The translations under genes were made by a program, and so were the position numbers. A stretch of 37,449 bases of DNA, taken from positions 1 through 37,449 of the forward strand of contig JAGWON010000023.1 of assembly GCA_028871055.1 (NCBI GenBank), given 5' to 3'. Origin of the DNA: Alphaproteobacteria bacterium. Its GTDB lineage: Bacteria > Pseudomonadota > Alphaproteobacteria > ATCC43930 > CGMCC-115725. Under the pieces are notes generated by a model, which was not told where the DNA came from, did no database searches, and saw nothing but the letters and a program-made list of their open reading frames with translations. This document shows, piece by piece, positions 31,286 through 37,449 of the stretch (position 1 is the stretch's first letter; every line of letters starts with the position of its first letter).

Positions 31286-31592
31286 CGACCACCTCGCCGG
31301 AACCGCGCGCGACACGCACCTTCTTGCCGTCAGCCAGGACCTTGAAGCCGACGCGGGTCGGCTTGCCGGATTTCGGATCCTTATGCGCGACGTTCGACAG
31401 GTGGATCGTCGCTTCCTTTTCGACGATGCCGCCGGGATCGCCCGGCCGCGGCCGCGTGTGGCGCTTCATCATGTTCACACCCTGCACGATGACGCGGTTT
31501 TCCTCGGCGAGAACGCGCAGCACCTCGCCCTCTTTGCCTTTGTCGCGGCCGGTCAGGACTACGACCTTGTCGCCCTTGCGAATCTTCAACAT
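31278..31592 (-). CDS. rplX: 50S ribosomal protein L24
   Basis: A 104-residue L24, an early assembly protein near the exit tunnel. The KOW motif [26 protein letters not shown] opens the protein, followed by [31 protein letters not shown]. The start ATG 31592 forms TGATG with the rplN stop; a GTG one codon earlier is a less likely alternative. Overlaps rplE by 8 bases. Confidence 0.96.
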   Translation of the reverse strand: MLKIRKGDKVVVLTGRDKGKEGEVLRVLAEENRVIVQGVNMMKRHTRPRPGDPGGIVEKEATIHLSNVAHKDPKSGKPTRVGFKVLADGKKVRVARGSGEVVDG

Positions 31593-31960
31593 CACAACAC
31601 CTCGGGCGCCAACGACATGATCTTCATGAACTTCTTGGCGCGCAGCTCACGCGTTACCGGCCCGAAGATGCGCGTGCCGATCGGCTCGTTCTGATTGTCG
31701 ATCAGAACCGCGGCATTGCGATCGAAGCGGATGGCGCTGCCGTCCGCGCGGCGGATCGGCTGCGCGGTGCGCACGATCACCGCCTTGTGCACGTCGCCTT
31801 TCTTCACGCGGCCGCGCGGAATCGCCTCCTTGACCGAGACGACGATGACGTCGCCGACAGTGGCCCAACGGCGCATCGAGCCGCCCAGCACCTTGATACA
31901 CTGGACGCGGCGGGCGCCCGAATTGTCCGCCACGTCGAGATTGGTCTGCATCTGGATCAT
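31592..31960 (-). CDS. rplN: 50S ribosomal protein L14
   Basis: A 122-residue L14, at the subunit interface (bridges B5 and B8). [28 protein letters not shown], the [22 protein letters not shown] loop and the ending [25 protein letters not shown] are fully canonical. The start overlaps the rpsQ stop by 4 bases (ATGA) and the stop overlaps the rplX start. Confidence 0.97.
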   Translation of the reverse strand: MIQMQTNLDVADNSGARRVQCIKVLGGSMRRWATVGDVIVVSVKEAIPRGRVKKGDVHKAVIVRTAQPIRRADGSAIRFDRNAAVLIDNQNEPIGTRIFGPVTRELRAKKFMKIMSLAPEVL

Positions 31961-32322
31961 GGCGTTTCCGCTTTCTGCGGCGCCGCTTCGGCGCCGCCGG
32001 CCTTGCCGCGACGGACGCGCTTGCGCCCGACCAGCGCCTCCGCCGAAACCGGATCGGCCACGCGCGGCGCCGACGGCGCTGGAGCGCGCGAGACCGCCTC
32101 GATCACCCGCCAGCGCTTGCGCTTCGAGATCGGACGCGTCTCCTCGATGCGGACGATATCGCCCACCTTGTAGGCGTTCTCCTCGTCGTGCACGGCGTAC
32201 TTCTTCGAGCGCGTGATGAATTTCTTGTAGACCGGGTGCTGAAAGCGGCGGTCGACGCGCACCGTTACGGTTTTGTCCATGACATCGCTGGTGACGACCC
32301 CCTGCAGGATTCGTTTCGGCAT
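31957..32322 (-). CDS. rpsQ: 30S ribosomal protein S17 with C-terminal extension
   Basis: A 121-residue S17, well above the usual about 80. The first 80 residues are canonical ([56 protein letters not shown]). The last about 40 form a Pro/Ala/Arg-rich tail ([40 protein letters not shown]) of unknown role. The frame continues without a break, so this looks like a true extension rather than an error. Overlaps rplN as ATGA. Confidence 0.95.
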   Translation of the reverse strand: MPKRILQGVVTSDVMDKTVTVRVDRRFQHPVYKKFITRSKKYAVHDEENAYKVGDIVRIEETRPISKRKRWRVIEAVSRAPAPSAPRVADPVSAEALVGRKRVRRGKAGGAEAAPQKAETP

Positions 32323-32334
32323 GGCTTCTTGTCC

Positions 32335-32532
32335 CTAGGAGGTTTTGCGGGCGCGTTCGCCCACAATCGTTTTGATGCGTGCGATGTCACGGCGAACCTG
32401 ACGCACGCGCGCGTTGTTCTCGAGCTGACCGCTGGCGCGCTGGAAACGCAGGTTGAACGCTTCCTTCGCGAGTTGGTCGAGCTCGCTCTGCAATTCGTCG
32501 TCGGTCTTATGGCGAATGTCGGCGGCCTTCAC
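32335..32532 (-). CDS. rpmC: 50S ribosomal protein L29
   Basis: A 65-residue L29, which helps form the docking site for trigger factor and SRP at the exit tunnel. Two-helix form with [49 protein letters not shown]. The start is GTG at 32532, overlapping the rplP stop as GTGA; no in-frame ATG fits. Normal length. Confidence 0.95.
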   Translation of the reverse strand: MKAADIRHKTDDELQSELDQLAKEAFNLRFQRASGQLENNARVRQVRRDIARIKTIVGERARKTS

Positions 32533-32960
32533 GCGCTCTTCTCCTCCTCGTGGCCGAGGCGGGTGACGAAGCGGGTGCCGATCGGCAGCTTGGCGGCAGC
32601 GAGGCCGAACGCCTCCATCGCAAGCTGGTGCGGCACGCCGTCCAGTTCGAACAGGATGCGGCCCGGCTTGACCCGGCAGACGAAGAATTCCGGGCTGCCC
32701 TTGCCGCTTCCCATGCGGACCTCGGCCGGCTTCCGCGACACCGGCACGTCGGGGAAGATGTTGATCCAGACGCGCCCGACGCGCCGGATGTGGCGCGTGA
32801 TGGCGCGCCGCGCCGCCTCGATCTGGCGCGCGGTGACGCGGCCCGGCTCGATCGCCTTGAGGCCGTAGGTGCCGAAAGCGAGTGTATTGCCGCTGGTCGC
32901 GAGCCCGTGGATGCGGCCCTTGTGCGCCTTGCGGTATTTGCTGAATGCCGGTTGCAGCAT
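32529..32960 (-). CDS. rplP: 50S ribosomal protein L16
   Basis: A 143-residue L16 near the A-site tRNA elbow. [25 protein letters not shown] at the start, [51 protein letters not shown] in the middle. The RMGSGKG loop corresponds to the site of E. coli Arg81 hydroxylation and keeps the Arg. The N-terminal AFSKY replaces the more usual KRTKF. A short EEEKSA tail ends it. Confidence 0.96.
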   Translation of the reverse strand: MLQPAFSKYRKAHKGRIHGLATSGNTLAFGTYGLKAIEPGRVTARQIEAARRAITRHIRRVGRVWINIFPDVPVSRKPAEVRMGSGKGSPEFFVCRVKPGRILFELDGVPHQLAMEAFGLAAAKLPIGTRFVTRLGHEEEKSA

Positions 32961-32981
32961 GATGAAACCCTGACTCTCTCC

Positions 32982-33662
32982 TCAGGCGCGCGCGGGCTGG
33001 GCTTCGGCGGCGCGCTTGTCCTGCGCCATCGGGTCGTGCTGCAGCACCTCGCCCTTGAACACCCAGACCTTCACGCCACAGGTGCCATAGGTGGTCTTGG
33101 CGGTGCCGTAGCCGAAATCGACATCGGCGCGCAGCGTGTGCAGCGGCACGCGGCCCTCGCGATACCACTCCATGCGCGCGATCTCGGCGCCGCCGAGCCG
33201 GCCCGAGCAGTTGATGCGGATGCCGAGCGCGCCAAGGCGCATCGCCGACTGCACCGCGCGCTTCATCGCGCGGCGGAAGGCAACGCGGCGCTCGAGCTGC
33301 TGAGCGATACCGTCGGCGATTAGCTTGGCGTCGATCTCGGGCTTGCGGATCTCGACGATGTTCAGGCTGACCTCGCTGTTGGTCATCTTGGCGATATCGG
33401 CGCGTAGTTTCTCGATGTCGGCGCCCTTCTTGCCGATCACGACACCGGGCCGCGCCGAGTGGATGGTGATGCGGGTCTTCTTGGCCGCACGCTCGATCAC
33501 GATGCGCGACACGCCGGCCTGTTGCAGCCGCTCGATCAGGAAGTTGCGCAGCTTCAGGTCCTCGTGCAGCAGGTTGGAATAGTCCTTGCGCGCGAACCAG
33601 CGCGAATCCCACGTCCGGTTGATGCCGAGCCGCAGCCCGATCGGATTTACCTTCTGGCCCAT
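32982..33662 (-). CDS. rpsC: 30S ribosomal protein S3
   Basis: A 226-residue S3 at the mRNA entry tunnel. Starts [24 protein letters not shown], contains the KH type 2 domain with the GXXG loop ([15 protein letters not shown], about 75-89), and [38 protein letters not shown] in the C-domain. The ATG at 33662 (TGATG with the rplV stop) is preferred to the TTG just before it. Normal length. Confidence 0.97.
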   Translation of the reverse strand: MGQKVNPIGLRLGINRTWDSRWFARKDYSNLLHEDLKLRNFLIERLQQAGVSRIVIERAAKKTRITIHSARPGVVIGKKGADIEKLRADIAKMTNSEVSLNIVEIRKPEIDAKLIADGIAQQLERRVAFRRAMKRAVQSAMRLGALGIRINCSGRLGGAEIARMEWYREGRVPLHTLRADVDFGYGTAKTTYGTCGVKVWVFKGEVLQHDPMAQDKRAAEAQPARA

Positions 33663-34150
33663 CAAGCCTTCTCCTTGTCGCCGGCCTTGCTCTTGGTCTT
33701 GGGCTTCTTGCCGGAACCGGCGGCTTTCGTGTCCGCCGCATCGGCCTTGCCCTGGCCCGCATCCTCGGCGTGCGCCTCCGGCGCACGCTCGCGCACGACG
33801 ACCAGAAGATTCGCGTAGTATTTCTCGATCGGCGCGATCCGGCCGCGGCCGCGCACGTGGAAGCGGCCGAGCGAGAAGGCGCGCCCGACGGTCGCCTCCT
33901 CCACGTAGAGCCGGTCGACGTCGAGTTGGTGGTTATTCTCGGCGTTGGCGATCGCCGCCTGCAGCACCTTGCGCACGTCGCGCGCGATGCGTCGGCGGTT
34001 GAAGGCGAGTTCGTTCAACGCCGCCGCCGCGGTCTTGCCGCGGATGGCCTGCGCCACGAGGTTCAGCTTGCGCGGGCTCGTCTTGAGCGCGCGGGCGTAA
34101 GCCGAGGCCTCGGTCTCGTGCAAGCGACGGGGTGCGGCTTGCTTGCCCAT
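33662..34150 (-). CDS. rplV: 50S ribosomal protein L22 with C-terminal extension
   Basis: A 162-residue L22; usual forms are 110-130. The core is canonical: [42 protein letters not shown] and the tunnel-lining hairpin region around [31 protein letters not shown]. The last about 40 residues are a Lys/Ala/Asp-rich tail ([36 protein letters not shown]). ATG 34150 directly follows the rpsS TAG. Confidence 0.96.
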   Translation of the reverse strand: MGKQAAPRRLHETEASAYARALKTSPRKLNLVAQAIRGKTAAAALNELAFNRRRIARDVRKVLQAAIANAENNHQLDVDRLYVEEATVGRAFSLGRFHVRGRGRIAPIEKYYANLLVVVRERAPEAHAEDAGQGKADAADTKAAGSGKKPKTKSKAGDKEKA

Positions 34151-34444
34151 CTATTGCCCTTCCTCGACGCGCTTCACCTTTTTGTCCCCGGCGGTATGGC
34201 CGTGGAACACGCGGGTCGGCGCGAACTCGCCAAACTTATGACCGATCATGTGCTCGGTCACCAGCACCGGCACGAATTTGTGGCCGTTGTAGACGCCGAA
34301 GGTCAGCCCGACGAATTGCGGAAAGATCGTCGACCGCCGCGACCATGTCTTGATGATCTCGTTGCGCCCGGACCCACGCGCCTTCTCGGCTTTCTTCATC
34401 AGATAGCCGTCGACGAACGGTCCCTTCCACACCGAACGTGCCAC
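34151..34444 (-). CDS. rpsS: 30S ribosomal protein S19
   Basis: A 97-residue S19 in the head of the small subunit. [60 protein letters not shown] is canonical. Starts with GTG at 34444 (reading [10 protein letters not shown]); the ATG alternatives do not fit the family. Lies 11 bases after rplB. Confidence 0.96.
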   Translation of the reverse strand: MARSVWKGPFVDGYLMKKAEKARGSGRNEIIKTWSRRSTIFPQFVGLTFGVYNGHKFVPVLVTEHMIGHKFGEFAPTRVFHGHTAGDKKVKRVEEGQ

Positions 34445-34455
34445 GCTCGTGTCTC

Positions 34456-35274
34456 CTACTTGTCGCGCTTCCGCCGCAAGATGTAGCGGTCGGTCGCTTT
34501 GTTGTGACGCGTCTTGTTGCCCTTGGCGCCCTTGCCCCAGGGCGACACCGGATGCCGGTTGCCGCGGGTGCGGCCGCCGAGCGGGTGATCCACCGGATTC
34601 ATCGCCTCGCCGCGCACGTTGCCGCGCCGGCCGAGCCAGCGCGAACGGCCGGCCTTGCCGATGACGACGTTCTGCTCGTCGGGATTCGAGACCGCACCGA
34701 TCGTCGCCATGCAGTCGGCGCGCACCATGCGCACCTCGCCGGAGGCGAGGCGCAGCAGCGCATTGCCGGCGTCGCGACCGACCAGCTGGACGAAGGTGCC
34801 AGCGGCGCGCGCGAGCTGGCCGCCCTTGCCCGGCTTCATCTCGACGTTGTGGACGATGGTGCCGACCGGGATATTGCGCATCGGCATGGCGTTGCCCGGC
34901 TTCACGTCGACATGGTCGCCCGAGACCACCTTGTCGCCCGCCTTCAGCCGCTGCGGCGCCAGGATATAGCTGAGCTCGCCGTCGTCGTACTTGATGAGCG
35001 CGATGAAACCCGAGCGGTTCGGGTCGTATTCGAGTCGTACGACCTCGGCCGGAATGTCCATCTTGCTGCGCTTGAAGTCGACTAGGCGATAGCGCTTCTT
35101 GTGGCCGCCGCCGCGCCAGCGCTGGGTGATGCGGCCGAGATTGTTGCGGCCACCCTGCTCGCGCTTGCCGATGGTGAGCGCCTTGACCGGTCCGCCCTTC
35201 CACAGCTCGCTGCGGTCGATCAGCACCGTGTGGCGCAGGGTCGGGGTGACCGGCCGGAATGTCTTGAGCGCCAT
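34456..35274 (-). CDS. rplB: 50S ribosomal protein L2
   Basis: A 272-residue L2, close to the peptidyl transferase centre. [34 protein letters not shown] opens it; [16 protein letters not shown] and [23 protein letters not shown] follow. In the C-terminal part NPVDHP keeps the His that matches E. coli His229, but the next stretch reads [16 protein letters not shown], where most bacteria have a His and a GGGEG loop before the HPVTPWG block. The loop is about 3 residues shorter. The frame is intact, so the protein is presumably functional. Confidence 0.96.
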   Translation of the reverse strand: MALKTFRPVTPTLRHTVLIDRSELWKGGPVKALTIGKREQGGRNNLGRITQRWRGGGHKKRYRLVDFKRSKMDIPAEVVRLEYDPNRSGFIALIKYDDGELSYILAPQRLKAGDKVVSGDHVDVKPGNAMPMRNIPVGTIVHNVEMKPGKGGQLARAAGTFVQLVGRDAGNALLRLASGEVRMVRADCMATIGAVSNPDEQNVVIGKAGRSRWLGRRGNVRGEAMNPVDHPLGGRTRGNRHPVSPWGKGAKGNKTRHNKATDRYILRRKRDK

Positions 35275-35277
35275 GAT

Positions 35278-35610
35278 TTAGACTCCCGTCGTCACGTCAA
35301 TCTTCGACCCTTCGGCCAAAGTGACGATCGCCTTCTTGTAGTCGGAACGCTCGCCCCGGCGGCCGCGCATCATCTTGCGCTTGCCCTTGACGCGCACCGT
35401 GTTGACCGCGGCGACCTTGACCTTGAACAGCCCTTCGACGGCGGCCTTGACCGAGCGCTTGTCGGCGTCGAGCGGCACGCGGAAGGTGACCTGGTTGTGT
35501 TCCGAGATCATGGTGGCCTTCTCGGTGATCACCGGATGGCGCACGATGGCGTACATCTGGTCGCGGGTGAGTGCGGGCGTTTCCCGCTTGATATAGCGAA
35601 AGCGGCTCAT
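35278..35610 (-). CDS. rplW: 50S ribosomal protein L23
   Basis: A 110-residue L23, docking site for trigger factor and [61 protein letters not shown] is the canonical core. The N-terminal about 15 residues ([15 protein letters not shown]) are longer than usual. The ATG at 35610 overlaps the rplD stop as ATGA, which supports this start. Lies 3 bases before rplB. Confidence 0.95.
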   Translation of the reverse strand: MSRFRYIKRETPALTRDQMYAIVRHPVITEKATMISEHNQVTFRVPLDADKRSVKAAVEGLFKVKVAAVNTVRVKGKRKMMRGRRGERSDYKKAIVTLAEGSKIDVTTGV

Positions 35611-36227
35611 TTGAGGCGCGCCTCCAGCGCCTGCACCGCGTCGCGCGTGAGCACGAGCGTGTCGCGGCGCATGATGTCGTAGACGTTGGCGCCCTGCTGC
35701 GGCAGTACGTCGATGCCGGGTAAGTTGCGCGCGGCGCGAGCAAAATCCTCGTCGAGGGTCGCGCCGTCGATGATCAGCGCCGATCCCAGGCCGAGCTTGG
35801 CGAAGCTCTTGGCGAGCGCGCTGGTCTTCGCATCCTTGACCTTGGCGCTGTCGAGCACGACGAGCTTGCCTTCGGCCTGCTTCGCCGACAGCGCGGTCTT
35901 GAGCGCCAGCCGGCGCACCTTCTTCTGGATACCGAATTCGTGGCTGCGCACCACCGGGCCGAAGATCACCGCGCCGCCGCGGAACTGCGGCGAGCGCAAC
36001 GAGCCCTGGCGCGCGCGGCCGGTACCCTTCTGCTTCCACGGCTTCTTGGTCGTGCCCTGGATATCGCTGATGCCCTTGGTCTTGTGCGTGCCGGCGCGGC
36101 GCTTGGCGAGCTGCCATTGCACCACGCGCGCGAGGATGTCCTTGCGCATCGGCAGGCCGAAGACATCGTCGGCGACCTCGATGTCACCTGCGGCCTTGTT
36201 GTCGAGGCTCTTGACCGGAAGCTTCAT
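35607..36227 (-). CDS. rplD: 50S ribosomal protein L4
   Basis: A 206-residue L4, lining the exit tunnel; in some bacteria it also represses its own S10 operon. Shows [48 protein letters not shown] (the tunnel loop) and the C-domain with DILPQQ-like [30 protein letters not shown]. Start and stop both overlap neighbours by 4 bases (ATGA with rplC and rplW). Confidence 0.96.
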   Translation of the reverse strand: MKLPVKSLDNKAAGDIEVADDVFGLPMRKDILARVVQWQLAKRRAGTHKTKGISDIQGTTKKPWKQKGTGRARQGSLRSPQFRGGAVIFGPVVRSHEFGIQKKVRRLALKTALSAKQAEGKLVVLDSAKVKDAKTSALAKSFAKLGLGSALIIDGATLDEDFARAARNLPGIDVLPQQGANVYDIMRRDTLVLTRDAVQALEARLK

Positions 36228-36967
36228 TTCTTCTCGCCTCCCGCGGCCGGCTTGGCTGTCGGCTTTTCCTTGGCGGCCTTCGGCGTCTTGTCGACCGGGC
36301 GGTCGAGCGCCTTGAGCGGCGGCCGGCCAGGCTTCAACCGCTTGGCGGCATCGCGCACCAGAACGTAGCCGCCAGGCGCGCCCGGCACCGCGCCGGTCAC
36401 CATCAAAAGGCCGCGCGCTTCGTCAGTCGCAACGACCTGGAGATTCTGCGTGGTCGCGCGCACGTCACCCATGTGGCCAGCCATCTTCTTGTTCTTGAAC
36501 ACCTTGCCCGGATCCTGGCGCTGGCCGGTGGAGCCATGGCTCCGATGCGAGACCGATACGCCATGCGAGGCGCGCAAGCCGCCGAAATTGTGACGTTTCA
36601 TCACGCCGGCGAAGCCACGGCCGATCGTCGTGCCGGTGACGTCGACGTATTGCCCAGCGGTGAAATGCGAAACCTTGATCTCGGAGCCGGCTTCGAGCAT
36701 CACATCCGCGCTGACGCGGAACTCAACCAGCTTGTGCTTGGGCTCGATCTTCGCCTTGGCGTAGTGGCCGCGCATGGCCTGGGAGACGTTCTTGACCTTG
36801 GCCTTGCCGGTTCCGAGCTGAACCGCGGTGTAGCCGTCCTTCTCGGCGGTGCGCACCGCAACCACGCGGCAATCGTCGACCTTCAGCACCGTGACCGGCA
36901 GATGGTTGCCGTCCTCAGTGAAGAGCCGGGTCATGCCCATTTTCTTGGCGATGAGGCCGCTACGCAT
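36224..36967 (-). CDS. rplC: 50S ribosomal protein L3 with C-terminal extension
   Basis: A 247-residue L3; bacterial forms are usually 205-230. Core markers: [79 protein letters not shown] (with the Gln that is methylated by PrmB in E. coli, in GQRQDPG), and [21 protein letters not shown]. The last about 35 residues are a Lys/Pro/Ala tail ([26 protein letters not shown]). Confidence 0.96.
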   Translation of the reverse strand: MRSGLIAKKMGMTRLFTEDGNHLPVTVLKVDDCRVVAVRTAEKDGYTAVQLGTGKAKVKNVSQAMRGHYAKAKIEPKHKLVEFRVSADVMLEAGSEIKVSHFTAGQYVDVTGTTIGRGFAGVMKRHNFGGLRASHGVSVSHRSHGSTGQRQDPGKVFKNKKMAGHMGDVRATTQNLQVVATDEARGLLMVTGAVPGAPGGYVLVRDAAKRLKPGRPPLKALDRPVDKTPKAAKEKPTAKPAAGGEKK

Positions 36968-36979
36968 GGTCCAAATGCC

Positions 36980-37294
<315 letters not shown>

Positions 37295-37299
37295 GGTCG

Positions 37300-37449
37300 T
37301 TACTTGATGATTTTGGCGACGACGCCGGCGCCGACGGTGTGGCCGCCCTCGCGGATGGCGAAGCGCAGGCCCTCGTCCATGGCGATGGGGGCGATGAGCT
37401 CGACCTCCATCCGGATGTTGTCCCCCGGCATCACCATCTCGGTGCCTTC
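37300..37449 (-). CDS. tuf: Elongation factor Tu, C-terminal fragment cut by the window edge
   Basis: The last 49 residues and the TAA stop of EF-Tu are in the window. They read [19 protein letters not shown], then [30 protein letters not shown], which is the domain III ending of EF-Tu (HTVGAG where E. coli has RTVGAG). The gene continues past 37449. Its position directly before rpsJ is the common str-S10 arrangement. Confidence 0.96.
   Translation of the reverse strand, partial: EGTEMVMPGDNIRMEVELIAPIAMDEGLRFAIREGGHTVGAGVVAKIIK

Overview
The window looks like chromosomal DNA of a GC-rich alphaproteobacterium, probably Rhodospirillales-like. The reasons are the S10-spc-alpha ribosomal cluster with adk between secY and rpsM and no rpmJ, the 338-residue RpoA, an ATP12-type F1 assembly chaperone, a DUF1489 protein, and an rRNA leader of alphaproteobacterial style. 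I cannot name a genus. There are no phage genes, insertion sequences or CRISPR arrays.

Layout. Positions 1-349 (minus strand) hold a promoter, boxA-like site and structured leader that appear to start a 16S rRNA operon leaving the window at position 1. Positions 526-7395 (minus) are a tight leucine/isovalerate degradation operon in the order isovaleryl-CoA dehydrogenase, methylcrotonyl-CoA carboxylase beta, methylglutaconyl-CoA hydratase, carboxylase alpha, HMG-CoA lyase, DUF1489. It turns isovaleryl-CoA into acetyl-CoA and acetoacetate. Then come a secreted Spy/LTXXQ-like protein (+), and on the minus strand tRNA-Leu(GAG), a malic enzyme-phosphotransacetylase fusion and an SRPBCC protein with a histone-like tail. 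Positions 11126-15146 (+) are lipB, a BON-domain protein, an HtrA-type protease and rarA, the last three overlapping by ATGA. Positions 15248-16026 (+) hold two tryptophan/glycine-repeat (YXWGXW) envelope proteins, the first broken by two amber codons and a probable frameshift. Positions 16099-23149 (+) hold an RluA-family pseudouridine synthase, the ATP12 chaperone, both subunits of propionyl-CoA carboxylase, a small secreted ORF, acylphosphatase and an LplT-like MFS transporter.

From 23103 to the right edge (minus) runs the ribosomal cluster, in transcription order: tuf (partial), rpsJ, rplC, rplD, rplW, rplB, rpsS, rplV, rpsC, rplP, rpmC, rpsQ, rplN, rplX, rplE, rpsN, rpsH, rplF, rplR, rpsE, rpmD, rplO, secY, adk, rpsM, rpsK, rpoA, rplQ. 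A strong sigma70-like promoter lies at the adk-rpsM junction. The cluster ends convergently, with rplQ overlapping the transporter gene by 47 bp.

This is mainly housekeeping and central-metabolism DNA, and I see no undescribed defence or mobile system. The observations most worth following are: an MCC alpha subunit whose biotin carboxylase motifs depart from those of the PCC alpha subunit in the same window; DUF1489 translationally coupled to the leucine pathway; the decaying repeat lipoprotein; the SRPBCC protein with a histone-like tail; a ribosomal protein L2 that lacks the usual GGGEG-type loop; and several ribosomal proteins with low-complexity extensions.
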